Source: Rhizobium hidalgonense (lineage in GTDB: Bacteria > Pseudomonadota > Alphaproteobacteria > Rhizobiales > Rhizobiaceae). From it: a stretch of DNA of 64,000 nt. Position 1 is the stretch's first letter. Every line of letters starts with the position of its first letter. This document shows, one piece after another, positions 55,941 through 64,000 of this stretch. A program made the translations under genes and the position numbers. The notes beneath the pieces are model-generated. The model was given only the letters and a program-made list of their open reading frames with translations. It was not told where the DNA came from and did not search any database. The stretch covers positions 267,949 through 331,948 of the forward strand of contig NZ_LODW01000082.1 in NCBI RefSeq assembly GCF_002914525.1, written 5' to 3'.

Positions 55941-58622
55941 CTACTGAATATCCAGCAACCGTTCGAGATACCGCCGTTCCATTTCCTGCGGCGGATTGTT
56001 GCCGAGCTTTTCGCGGATCGCGTCGAGGATTTCCCGGGCGCGCTGAACGTCGATCTCGTCGGGCACCTTCACGCTGTTGTCGCCGAAATCCGGCCCCTGG
56101 ACGCGGCGCGGGCGGCCGAGCGGGTCGCGGCCATTCTGATCCCCCTGACCAACCTGGCCGTTCGGACCTTGCCCTTGCTGACCCTGTTGGGCCTGCATCA
56201 TCTGGTTCATCATGTCGCGGGCGCCCTGGCGAAGCGCTTCGAGCGCGCGGCCCTGGCCCTCGATGGCCGGCTGGCCGCGGCCCTGGCCGAGCTCACGGCC
56301 CGCACCTTCCATCTCGCGTTGCGCCTGGCCGAAGCCGGGGCCGGGCTTCATTCCCATCTCGCCCAGCTTTTTCTGCAATTCGCCGAGCTGTTTGCCGAGC
56401 CCATCCTGCTGGGCGCGCAGTTGTTTCAGCGCCTCGCGCAGCTGCTCGGCGGTCATCTGGTCGGAGGGCTGCTGGCCGTCCTTGCCTTGCTGGCCCTGCT
56501 GCTGATCCTGCGGCTCGCCGTTCTCTCCAGGGTTCATCTCGTCGAGCAGCGGATCGTTTTCGCCCATCTCGGGTTCGCCGCGCTGCATGCGATCCCTGAG
56601 CTGCTGATCGAGACGGAAGGTCTCTTCCATCAGCTTCTGCTGGTCGCGCAGGATCTCACCGAGCTTGTCGATCTGCTTGCGGGCTTCGCTGTTTTCCTGG
56701 CTCTGCTGGCCGCGCTGCGGCCTGCCGGCCTGCAGGTTGTTCATCATGCGCTGTAATTCCGACAGCATCTGCTGGGCTGCGTCGCGATTGCCGGAGCGGG
56801 CGAGATTCTCGATCTGGTCCATCATCCGTTCCAGATCCTGCTGGCGCAGGATATTCTGGGCGTTCTGGTTCGGCTGCATCGGCGCATTCTGCATGCGTTG
56901 GGCAAGCTCGGTCATATAGTCCTGCATCGCCTTGCGCAGCTCATCCATCAGCTTCTTGATTTCCTCGTCCGGCGCGTTGCGGTCCAATGCGTCGGCAAGT
57001 TTCTGCTGGGCCTCGCGCAGCTTGCGCTCGGCTAGCGAAAGATCGCCGTCCTCCATGCCGAGAGCGATCTCCCAGAGATATTGGGCGGTATCCTTTAGCG
57101 CCTCATCACCCCTTGCAAGCTTCATGCGCGTCAAGGCGGATTCCAGCAGCAGATAATTGGTGAGCTTGGGGATGGTCTCCTCGGGGCGGATGGTCAGCGC
57201 CTCGTTCAGCGCGATCGCCTGCGGCATTTTGCGGGTGTCGAGCGCGAAGACCTGCCGCTGCTCGGCGACGGCCGCGGCAAGCGGCTCGTTGAAAGGCCGC
57301 GACGGCAGGATCATCTCATGCGGCGGGCTGCGCCCGGTCTGGCCGGCGGCATCCTTGGCGACGAGTGTCACGCGCACGCGCTTGCCGGCAAGCGGATGTT
57401 CGGTCAGGTTGCGGCTGGTCACGCCCTTGGCGTCGCGGGCGTTGCGGCGGGGAATATCCAGCCGGTATTCCGGCAATGGATAGAGCGGCGTCGCCGTCGG
57501 ATCGGTCTCGACCGGAACGATCTCCGCATGCGCCTCCTGGACGCCGTAATCGTCCTTGACGGTAAAGCCGATTTCAAGCGCGCCGTTGACACTGGGCTTC
57601 GGCAAACCGTCGAAGGCGATCTCCGGCGCCTTATCGGGGAGGACCTCGAAGCTCCAGCGGCGACCGTTGACTTCAAGGGCGCCATTCTCTTCGAGCTTCA
57701 TCACATGCGTCTGCGCGACCAATGCCTGGCTGGTGGGGGCCTGGCTGGTGGGTGCCTGGCCGGCGGGGGCCGTCTTCGGCTGTTCGCTGCCAGCCGCCGT
57801 CTGCTGCGGCTTGGTATCGGCCTGCACGGCGATATCCTGCGCCTGGCCGTTCGCCTTGCGGAACACGACCTTTTCGGCAGTCTTTCCGCCGCTGACGCGA
57901 ACGGTGAGGCCCGAAAACTGCGGGATGCCGATCGCCGCCTGCTCGCTGCCGTCAGCGGTCAGGTAGATCGGTGCGCGGCCGGTATAGGAGGGCGGTGTCA
58001 CCCAGGCGTCGATGCGCACTGCCGGATCGACGATCACCTGCTCGGGCGCTGCTTGAAAGGCGTCTCCAAGCGAGCCGCCGTTGATCGACAGCGAATAGGC
58101 AAAGGCGGTGACCAGCAACAGCGCCGGCACGGCGCGCAGGGCAAAACGGTCATGCGCGGCGATATCGGGTCGCGGCAGCCCGGCATCGAGGGCTGCGATC
58201 TTTTCGGCCATGCGGGTCTGGTGCTCGCGCCAGAGCGCCCGGGCGAAGGGCGTATCGAAGGCCGGTTCGTCTTCCTGGACGGTGACCGGCTGGTGCGGCA
58301 GGCCGTTGCGCTCTTCCAGCATGCGGTCGGCTTCGGTGACCCCCGGCCAGCGCAGATTGCGCAAGGGCAGGAGCGAGACGAGAAAGGCGGTGGCAAAGCC
58401 GACCAGCAGCAGGATGCGCAGCCAGTCCGGCACACTACGGAAGAGGCCGAACCAGGAGGCTGAGAGATAAAAGGCGGCGACGGCCAGAACCGGCATCAAA
58501 GGCGGCAGCAACTGCTCGAAAAACAGCACGACGCGCGCCAGCAAGCGTTTCGTCGTTACCAGCCGGGCAAGCGAAGGGCGGAGCGCAAATGCACCTTTTC
58601 TCTGCTTCGAGGGGCTTGTCAT
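55941..58622 (-). CDS. TIGR02302-family large membrane protein
   Basis: The 893-residue protein has three N-terminal hydrophobic segments (about residues 30-95) and one near 170-190, a long beta-rich periplasmic part, and a Gln/Gly/Met-rich, helical C-terminal third (QQGQQGKDGQQPSDQMTAEQ; LGQGRGQPAIEGQGR). This matches the alphaproteobacterial TIGR02302 family of unknown function. A short repeat PTSQA occurs near residue 300. The start at 58622 (MTSPSKQRKG) is preferred over 58760. Confidence 0.88.
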   Translation of the reverse strand: MTSPSKQRKGAFALRPSLARLVTTKRLLARVVLFFEQLLPPLMPVLAVAAFYLSASWFGLFRSVPDWLRILLLVGFATAFLVSLLPLRNLRWPGVTEADRMLEERNGLPHQPVTVQEDEPAFDTPFARALWREHQTRMAEKIAALDAGLPRPDIAAHDRFALRAVPALLLVTAFAYSLSINGGSLGDAFQAAPEQVIVDPAVRIDAWVTPPSYTGRAPIYLTADGSEQAAIGIPQFSGLTVRVSGGKTAEKVVFRKANGQAQDIAVQADTKPQQTAAGSEQPKTAPAGQAPTSQAPTSQALVAQTHVMKLEENGALEVNGRRWSFEVLPDKAPEIAFDGLPKPSVNGALEIGFTVKDDYGVQEAHAEIVPVETDPTATPLYPLPEYRLDIPRRNARDAKGVTSRNLTEHPLAGKRVRVTLVAKDAAGQTGRSPPHEMILPSRPFNEPLAAAVAEQRQVFALDTRKMPQAIALNEALTIRPEETIPKLTNYLLLESALTRMKLARGDEALKDTAQYLWEIALGMEDGDLSLAERKLREAQQKLADALDRNAPDEEIKKLMDELRKAMQDYMTELAQRMQNAPMQPNQNAQNILRQQDLERMMDQIENLARSGNRDAAQQMLSELQRMMNNLQAGRPQRGQQSQENSEARKQIDKLGEILRDQQKLMEETFRLDQQLRDRMQRGEPEMGENDPLLDEMNPGENGEPQDQQQGQQGKDGQQPSDQMTAEQLREALKQLRAQQDGLGKQLGELQKKLGEMGMKPGPGFGQAQREMEGAGRELGQGRGQPAIEGQGRALEALRQGARDMMNQMMQAQQGQQGQGPNGQVGQGDQNGRDPLGRPRRVQGPDFGDNSVKVPDEIDVQRAREILDAIREKLGNNPPQEMERRYLERLLDIQ

Positions 58623-58789
58623 CGATCCGGTCTCCGCGATCTGGCGTTTTGGAACAGAGGGCGCTTCCGGCGATTGCGGGGCAATACGCTCATGACTGAC
58701 AAGGATATCACTCTTTGTGGCGAAGGCGAGGGCGAGCGGCCGGCAATACCGGGTTTTCACGTTTATTCGCCAAAAAGTGATGGCTGGTT

Positions 58790-58865
58790 AAAGCGCGTCG
58801 CGATCTTTCAGATTGCTCCTCGCGCTTTAGGTCGGTGTTTTACGCATGTCGTGATCGCAAGAACG
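58790..58865. repeat. Rhizobial mosaic repeat
   Basis: aaagcgcgtcgcgatctttcag ... gcatgtcgtgatcgcaagaac. The reverse complement of 62752-62836 shares these blocks in the same order. It lies in the 266-base gap between lysA (end) and the TIGR02302 start; the rest of the gap shows no gene. Confidence 0.55.
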
Positions 58866-58888
58866 CTGCACAGTTTGCGCGAGATGCT

Positions 58889-60157
58889 TCAGTCCAGCCA
58901 GGTCGGAACCGAGTCGAGGCTGATCAGCTCCGCATAGGTCCTGCGCGGGCGAATCGTATGGAAATCGCTGCCTTTGACCAGAACCTCGGGCACCAACAGG
59001 CGGCTGTTATAGGTGCCGGCCTGCACCGCGCCATAGGCGCCGGCCGTGCTGACGGCGATCAGGTCGCCGGGCTTCGGCATCGCCATTTCGCGATCGAGCG
59101 CCAGGTAATCGCCGGTCTCGCAGACGGGGCCGACGACGTCGGCGCGGATGCGGGGGGCGTTCGCCGCCGAAATCGTCACCGGACGGATCTCGTGATAGGC
59201 CTCGTAGAGGGTGGGGCGGATGAGATCGTTCATCGCACCGTCGACGATGACGAAGGTCTTTTCGCCGCCATCCTTCACATAGAGGACTTCGGTCACGAGG
59301 ATACCGGCATTGCCGACGATCAGGCGGCCGGGCTCGGTGATGATCTTGCAGTTGAGGCCGCGCAACTGGTTCTTGACGATCGCCGCATAGGCATCCGGCA
59401 GCGGCGGCGGATTGTTGTCGTCCTTATAGGGGATGCCGAGGCCGCCGCCGATATCGACGTGATCGATGGTGTGGCCGTCGGCGCGCAGCGTCGCGACAAG
59501 ATCGTGCAGCAGCCTGAACGCGTCGTCAAAGGGCTGCAATTCAGTAATCTGGCTGCCGATATGCATGTCGATACCGGTGACCTCGATGCCCGCCAGCTTG
59601 GCGGCATGGGCATAGATGGCGCGGGCACGTTCCCAGGAAATGCCGAATTTGTTTTCCTTCTTGCCGGTCGAGATCTTGGAATGCGTTTTCGCGTCGACAT
59701 CCGGGTTGATGCGGAAAGAGACCGGGGCTTTCTTGCCGGCGCTGACGGCGCGCTGATTGAGGATTTCGAGCTCAGGCTCGGATTCGACGTTGAAGCAGTA
59801 GATACCGGCCTCAAGAGCGAAATCCATCTCGGACGGCGTCTTGCCGACACCTGAAAACATGATGCGGCTTGCCGGAATATCGGCGGCGAGCGCGCGGCGC
59901 AGCTCGCCTTCGGAGACGACGTCGATGCCGGCGCCGAGCCGGCCGAGCGTCTTCAGCACCGCCTGGTTCGAATTCGCCTTCATCGCGTAGCAGACCATGG
60001 AGTCCATATCGGCAAAGGCCTCCGAAAAGATGCGGTAGTGGCGCTCCAGCGTTGCCGTGGAATAGACATAAAAAGGCGTGCCGACCGCCTTGGCGATCTC
60101 GGGAACTGGGACGTTCTCGGCATGAAGGACGCCGTCGCGGTATTCGAAATGGTTCAC
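58889..60157 (-). CDS. lysA: Diaminopimelate decarboxylase
   Basis: The 422-residue PLP enzyme has CYAMKANSNQAV (Lys for PLP), VDIGGGLGIPY, EPGR and the CETGD/Tyr region near the C-terminus. It makes lysine from meso-diaminopimelate. It is followed in the reverse direction by nothing on its strand for 266 bases; upstream is the LptM-like gene 11 bases away, giving one unit. Confidence 0.96.
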   Translation of the reverse strand: MNHFEYRDGVLHAENVPVPEIAKAVGTPFYVYSTATLERHYRIFSEAFADMDSMVCYAMKANSNQAVLKTLGRLGAGIDVVSEGELRRALAADIPASRIMFSGVGKTPSEMDFALEAGIYCFNVESEPELEILNQRAVSAGKKAPVSFRINPDVDAKTHSKISTGKKENKFGISWERARAIYAHAAKLAGIEVTGIDMHIGSQITELQPFDDAFRLLHDLVATLRADGHTIDHVDIGGGLGIPYKDDNNPPPLPDAYAAIVKNQLRGLNCKIITEPGRLIVGNAGILVTEVLYVKDGGEKTFVIVDGAMNDLIRPTLYEAYHEIRPVTISAANAPRIRADVVGPVCETGDYLALDREMAMPKPGDLIAVSTAGAYGAVQAGTYNSRLLVPEVLVKGSDFHTIRPRRTYAELISLDSVPTWLD

Positions 60158-60168
60158 GGGCTTAAGCC

Positions 60169-60363
60169 TTAAAGAAGCGGGTCGAGAAGGAAGGGCTTAT
60201 CGACGGTTCCCGGCTGTTTCGTCGGCTTGGAAACGTCGCCTTCCTTGGTTGCCGCAGCACTCGGCGGATCGAGATCGCCCTTGCGCCCGCATCCGGCAAC
60301 GGCAAGGCCGATGACGGCGAGCGCCGCCGTCAGGCGGATGAGGTGCGGCAAGCTCTTCTGCAT
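60169..60363 (-). CDS. LptM-like small lipoprotein
   Basis: The 64-residue protein has a lipobox signal (ALAVIGLAVAGCGRKGDL, Cys24) followed immediately by CGRKGDLDPP, the LptM (formerly YifL) motif CGxKGxLxxP. In E. coli LptM helps LptD oxidation in outer-membrane LPS transport. The start MQKSLPHLIRL at 60363 is preferred; the frame extends to 60402. Next to lysA, as in other proteobacteria. Confidence 0.85.
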   Translation of the reverse strand: MQKSLPHLIRLTAALAVIGLAVAGCGRKGDLDPPSAAATKEGDVSKPTKQPGTVDKPFLLDPLL

Positions 60364-60495
60364 GGATATCCTCTTGTGCGGCATTTGATGTCCATCGTTC
60401 ATATCGAAGTTTAGCCGCCTTGTGCACCCTGATTGTTGGGCGCTTTTCCCGCCTGCGACGAAGGGCGAGACGGCATTTCACACGCCCGCTATTTC

Positions 60496-61899
60496 TCAGT
60501 TGCGGGCGCGCCAGAAGGCGATCTGCTTGCGCACCTCGGAGGGCGCCGTACCGCCGAAGCTCTTGCGGCTGGCGACCGAGGCCTCGACGGTCAAGACGTC
60601 GTAGACCTTGTCGGTGATCGCGGAATGGATCGCCTGCAGGTCGGCGAGCGGCAGTTCGGCAAGATCACTGCCCTTGCTTTCGGCAAGCGCCACGGCGCGG
60701 CCGGTCACGTGATGGGCATCGCGGAAGGGCAGGCCCGCTTCACGCACCAGCCAGTCGGCAAGGTCGGTTGCCGTCGAATAGCCGGAGCCGGCCGCCGCCT
60801 TCATGCGCGCGGTGTTGACGGTCATGTCGCGCACCATGCCGGTCATGGCGGCGATTGCCAGTTCCAAGCTCTCGGCCGCGTCGAAGACCTGTTCCTTGTC
60901 TTCCTGCATGTCCTTGGAATAGGCGAGCGGCAGGCCCTTCATGATCGTCAGCAGCGCCACGAGCGAGCCATTGATGCGGCCGGTCTTGGCGCGCACCAGT
61001 TCGGCCGCATCCGGGTTCTTCTTCTGCGGCATGATCGAGGAGCCGGTGGAGAAGGCGTCGGAGAGGCGGACGAAACCGAATTGCGGGGTCGACCAGATGA
61101 CGATCTCTTCGGCCAGGCGCGACAGATGCATGCCTGTTATCGCTGCGATCGACAGGAATTCGATGGCGAAATCACGGTCGGAGACCGTGTCGATGGAGTT
61201 GCGGGTCGGCTCACGGAAACCGAGCGCCTTGGCCGTCATGTGGCGGTCGATCGGATAGCCGGTGCCGGCAAGGGCGGCAGCGCCGATCGGGCTTTCGTCC
61301 AGATGCTCGATGGCGTGGCGCACGCGCGAGCGGTCGCGGCCGAACATTTCGACATAGGCCATGCAATGATGGCCGAAGGTAACGGGCTGGGCGGTCTGCA
61401 GATGGGTGAAGCCCGGCATGACGCTTTCGGCATGTTCCTCGGCGCGGTCGAGGAAGGCGGCGATCAGGCCGGTCAGCATTCGTTCGGTCTTCTCGAGCTC
61501 TTCCTTCACCCAAAGGCGGAAGTCGAGCGCCACCTGATCGTTGCGCGAGCGGGCGGTGTGCAGCCGGCCGGCGGCCGGTCCGATCAGCGTCGCCAGACGC
61601 GCTTCGATATTCATGTGGATGTCTTCGAGCCGGCGCGAAAATTCGAAATTGCCGCTTTCGATTTCTGACAGGATCGTGTTTAGCCCGTGAACGATCTTGT
61701 CCTTATCGTCCGATGAAATGATCGCCTGGTGGGCAAGCATGGTCGCATGAGCGATCGAACCGCGGATGTCCTGGGCGAATAGCTTCTTGTCGAAACCGAT
61801 CGAGGCATTTATCTCCTCCATGATCGCGTCCGGGCCGGAGGCGAAGCGCCCACCCCACATCTGGTTGGAGGATTTGGTGTCCGTGTTGCTCTCGGCCAT
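60496..61899 (-). CDS. argH: Argininosuccinate lyase
   Basis: The 467-residue protein has the fumarase/ASL signature GSSIMPQKKNPD and MPGFTHLQTAQPVTFGHH, SRNDQVALD. It splits argininosuccinate to arginine and fumarate. Start at 61899 (MAESNTDTKSSN). Divergent from tlpA; their starts are 27 bases apart. Confidence 0.97.
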   Translation of the reverse strand: MAESNTDTKSSNQMWGGRFASGPDAIMEEINASIGFDKKLFAQDIRGSIAHATMLAHQAIISSDDKDKIVHGLNTILSEIESGNFEFSRRLEDIHMNIEARLATLIGPAAGRLHTARSRNDQVALDFRLWVKEELEKTERMLTGLIAAFLDRAEEHAESVMPGFTHLQTAQPVTFGHHCMAYVEMFGRDRSRVRHAIEHLDESPIGAAALAGTGYPIDRHMTAKALGFREPTRNSIDTVSDRDFAIEFLSIAAITGMHLSRLAEEIVIWSTPQFGFVRLSDAFSTGSSIMPQKKNPDAAELVRAKTGRINGSLVALLTIMKGLPLAYSKDMQEDKEQVFDAAESLELAIAAMTGMVRDMTVNTARMKAAAGSGYSTATDLADWLVREAGLPFRDAHHVTGRAVALAESKGSDLAELPLADLQAIHSAITDKVYDVLTVEASVASRKSFGGTAPSEVRKQIAFWRARN

Positions 61900-61925
61900 G
61901 GAAGATGCCCGTCCTGGAGAATGAA

Positions 61926-62588
61926 ATGACGACAAAAAAACCTTTCGGCCTGCCGTCCGTAAAATTGATCGCAATCGCCGCCGTTGCAGGCGTCATTGCC
62001 GGTGCGGCAGCGGTATACGTGAAGGAGACCGGGATTGGCAATGGCGGCGGTGAAACGGCTTCGGCCGAATGCTCGCTGGCCAAGGAGCGCGCTGCCAATC
62101 TGACGCCGCTGATGAAGGGGCAGGTTGCCGCCATGGTTGCCGCCAATGAACCGCGCAAGCTGACCGGGGTGTCCTTCAACGGCCCCGACGGCAAGCCTAT
62201 GACGCTCGATCATTTTGCCGGCAAGACCGTGCTTCTCAATCTCTGGGCGACATGGTGCGTTCCCTGCCGCGAGGAGATGCCGGCTTTGAACGCGCTCGAA
62301 AAGCAGATGGGCAGCGACAAATTCCAGGTCGTGCCGGTCAATATCGATAGCGGCGACGACGAGAAGCCGAAGGCTTTCCTCGCCGAGACTGGCGTCGATG
62401 CGCTGCAGCTTTACCGGGACAATACGATTGCCGTCTTCAACAGCCTGAAGAAGGAAGGCCTCGCCTTCGGCCTGCCGGTGACGCTGCTGCTCGACGACCA
62501 GGGCTGCCTGATTTCTGCGATGAACGGCCCGGCTGCCTGGGACAGCGACGATGCAAAGGCGCTGATCAAGGGGGCGATCGGGTCGTAA
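61926..62588 (+). CDS. tlpA: TlpA-family thiol:disulfide oxidoreductase
   Basis: The 220-residue protein has an N-terminal membrane anchor (LIAIAAVAGVIAGAAAVYVK) and a periplasmic thioredoxin domain with WCVPCREE. It keeps periplasmic cysteines reduced, in rhizobia often for cytochrome oxidase copper-site assembly. Divergent argH-tlpA is common in rhizobia. Confidence 0.92.
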   Translation: MTTKKPFGLPSVKLIAIAAVAGVIAGAAAVYVKETGIGNGGGETASAECSLAKERAANLTPLMKGQVAAMVAANEPRKLTGVSFNGPDGKPMTLDHFAGKTVLLNLWATWCVPCREEMPALNALEKQMGSDKFQVVPVNIDSGDDEKPKAFLAETGVDALQLYRDNTIAVFNSLKKEGLAFGLPVTLLLDDQGCLISAMNGPAAWDSDDAKALIKGAIGS

Positions 62589-62597
62589 GGAGTCCGG

Positions 62598-62690
62598 TCA
62601 GGAGTCGCCGTCTCCTTTGATGAGAAACACACCCGCGAGCCCGATGAGGACGCAGCATTGCAGCAGGAACATCGGTGTTTCGGTCGACAT
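62598..62690 (-). CDS. 30-residue membrane micro-protein
   Basis: A GGGAGGAAA Shine-Dalgarno directly precedes an ATG opening MSTETPMFLLQCCVLIGLAG and ten more residues ending KGDGDS. The middle is a single membrane helix with two cysteines. It converges on tlpA with a nine-base gap. The ribosome site and hydrophobic pattern support translation; function unknown. Confidence 0.5.
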   Translation of the reverse strand: MSTETPMFLLQCCVLIGLAGVFLIKGDGDS

Positions 62691-62751
62691 GGCATTTCCT
62701 CCCGTTCACGGCAAGGAAAGCATGTCGCGGGCGCTCGGTCCATTCGCCCTT

Positions 62752-62836
62752 TCTGATGATGTCTGCATAAAGCATGTCGCGCAACATTGGTTTTGCGATC
62801 ACGACATGCGGAAAACCTGAAAGATGGCGACGCGCT
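62752..62836. repeat. Rhizobial mosaic repeat
   Basis: Reads gatcacgacatgc, aacctgaaagatggcgacgcgcttt; its reverse complement shares blocks with 58790-58865. It fills the gap before the hbd stop codon. Confidence 0.5.
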
Positions 62837-63718
62837 TTAGCGCGTCGGGACTGGCACTTCGCCGCGATAATCGTAGAAGCCGCGGCCGGATTTGCGTCCG
62901 AGCCAGCCGGCTTCGACATATTTCACCAGTAGCGGGCAGGGGCGATATTTCGAGTCTGCCAGACCGTCGTGCAGCACCTGCATGATCGACAGGCAGGTAT
63001 CGAGGCCGATGAAATCGGCAAGCTGCAGCGGCCCCATCGGATGGTTGGCGCCGAGCTTCATCGCCGTGTCGATCGCGTCGACCGTGCCGACGCCTTCATA
63101 GAGGGTGTAGATCGCCTCGTTGATCATCGGCAGCAGGATGCGGTTGACGATGAAGGCTGGGAAATCCTCAGCGACGGTGATGGTCTTTTCCAGCGTACCG
63201 ACGAATTCCTTGGCGGCGGAGAAGGTCTTCTCATCGGTCGCGATGCCGCGCACCAGTTCCACCAGTTTCATCACCGGCACCGGGTTCATGAAATGAATAC
63301 CCATGAAGCGCTCGGGGCGGTCGGTGGCGGCAGCAAGCCGGGTGATGGAAAGGGAAGAGGTGTTGGTGGCAAGCAGCGCTTCCGGCTTCAGGACCGGACA
63401 GACCTGGGCATAGATCTTGCGCTTGACCGCCTCATCCTCGGTGGCGGCCTCAATGACGAGATCGGACGGAGCGAGATCGTTGATATCGGACGAGCCCGAG
63501 ATGAGCGACAAGGTCGACTTGCGCTCCTCTTCGGTCATCTTGCCGTTCGTCACCAGCCGAGCAAGGTTGCCGTTGACGGTAGCAAGGCCGGACTCGATGC
63601 GATCCTGTGAGAGATCGTAGATGTGAACCTTGTAACCTGCGGCGGCCGAAACATGCGCGATGCCGCAGCCCATCTGGCCGGCACCGATAATACCAATATT
63701 CTTCAACACCGCATTCAT
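62837..63718 (-). CDS. 3-hydroxybutyryl-CoA dehydrogenase
   Basis: The 293-residue protein has the NAD-binding IGIIGAGQMGCGIAHV, catalytic GIHFMNPVPVMKLVE, and VNRILLPMINEAI. It oxidises/reduces acetoacetyl-CoA/3-hydroxybutyryl-CoA, in rhizobia in butyrate/PHB-related metabolism. Start 63718 (MNAVLKNIGI); the frame extends to 63769. Downstream of etfA on the same strand. Confidence 0.95.
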   Translation of the reverse strand: MNAVLKNIGIIGAGQMGCGIAHVSAAAGYKVHIYDLSQDRIESGLATVNGNLARLVTNGKMTEEERKSTLSLISGSSDINDLAPSDLVIEAATEDEAVKRKIYAQVCPVLKPEALLATNTSSLSITRLAAATDRPERFMGIHFMNPVPVMKLVELVRGIATDEKTFSAAKEFVGTLEKTITVAEDFPAFIVNRILLPMINEAIYTLYEGVGTVDAIDTAMKLGANHPMGPLQLADFIGLDTCLSIMQVLHDGLADSKYRPCPLLVKYVEAGWLGRKSGRGFYDYRGEVPVPTR

Positions 63719-63865
63719 CTCCAAACCCCCGCACGGCATTCGCCCCCGCGCTGCCGCATTTTTTTGCAATGCTGCCGGACGAAGGATCGCCCGGCAGCAG
63801 TAGTAGCCCGATAAAAGATAATTTTCCAGTCATTCGCAAGTGCGAAAGAAAGGCATTTGGGGCGT

Positions 63866-63925
63866 TTGAAGCGCGCCGCGATCTTTCGGATTCGCTTTTG
63901 GCGCTTTCGGTCTTGGCTCGACCTG
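63866..63925. repeat. Mosaic repeat between hbd and etfA
   Basis: gcgcgccgcgatctttcgga, gcgctttcggtc resembles the 5' part of the repeat at 58790. It lies in the 209-base gap between hbd and etfA. Confidence 0.4.
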
Positions 63926-63927
63926 TT

Positions 63928-64000
63928 TTAAAGCGCCTTTTGCAATTCCGGCAGCGCCTCGAACAGATCGGCGACCAGGCCGTAATCGGCGACCTGGAAG
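63928..64000 (-). CDS. etfA: Electron-transfer flavoprotein alpha subunit, C-terminal end
   Basis: Only the last 23 residues are visible (VADYGLVADLFEALPELQKAL at the end), the typical EtfA C-terminus. The remainder is outside the window. Position upstream of hbd fits the etfBA-hbd order. Confidence 0.9.
   Translation of the reverse strand, partial: FQVADYGLVADLFEALPELQKAL

Noticed and set aside
1..64000. CRISPR arrays, rRNA genes and insertion sequences
   Set aside because: No regularly spaced direct repeats of CRISPR size, no rRNA-like sequence and no transposase frames were seen.

Overview
The window reads as a chromosomal segment of a fast-growing rhizobium (Rhizobium etli/leguminosarum type). 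The species is inferred from gene order and protein character, not from a search. Supporting signs are high GC, the core blocks accA-xerD-aroK-aroB, cobS-cobT, rpmB, ftsX-ftsE, hpt, cpdR, lysA-lptM-like-argH and etfA-hbd, CtrA-like TTAACC sites, and several intergenic palindromic mosaic repeats of the rhizobial kind.

Layout. (1) 1-4433 is an accessory stretch: a minus-strand run of small unknown genes, a stand-alone LigD-type ATP-dependent DNA ligase, an overlapping unknown pair, a NIPSNAP protein, a small membrane protein and a decayed stretch. (2) 4434-20685 is a 16.2-kb integrated element. It is bounded by a 46-bp repeat of the 3' part of tRNA-Arg(CCT): the intact tRNA lies at the right end, and a displaced tRNA 3' end beside a tyrosine integrase lies at the left. 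It encodes an Arc-type repressor facing a tight early operon (HTH protein, a replication-like protein containing a 21-bp inverted iteron pair, a TopoVI-A/Spo11-like 'Mini-A' protein), a serine recombinase, a terminase pair, an HK97-gp10-like protein and a 934-residue tape-measure protein. A reversed accessory cluster and two Tat-signal proteins follow. No portal, protease, capsid, major tail or baseplate gene is visible. It is therefore either a cleanly reduced prophage or a phage satellite that brings its own terminase and tape measure. (3) 20738-26256 is core: M20 amidohydrolase, D,D-carboxypeptidase, CobW GTPase with a His-rich loop, TusA-like protein, and YafK-type L,D-transpeptidase. (4) 26257-30294 looks like an acquired detoxification module: SDR, glutathione transferase and NTF2-like protein with two related AraC regulators. 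(5) 30402-64000 is conserved core: fatty acid and shikimate pathways, cobaltochelatase CobS/CobT, a queuosine-precursor transporter with a candidate preQ1-type leader pseudoknot, ribosomal protein L28, an HisC/prephenate dehydrogenase pair, envelope and division genes (PlsC, YdcF, FtsEX), CpdR, a large TIGR02302 membrane protein, LysA, ArgH, TlpA, and the end of an etfA-hbd operon.

How it fits together. The element carries what it needs to integrate and excise (Int, an HTH protein that could be Xis, arm-type repeats at both ends), regulate itself (Arc-type repressor and tandem operators), possibly replicate, and recognise and package DNA (TerS/TerL). It would need another phage for particles. 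The core portion is ordinary alphaproteobacterial housekeeping. Its most interesting regulatory signals are the candidate pseudoknot over the VUT/YhhQ start codon, the TTAACC sites before cpdR and ftsE, and a very small membrane-protein gene with a perfect Shine-Dalgarno sequence.
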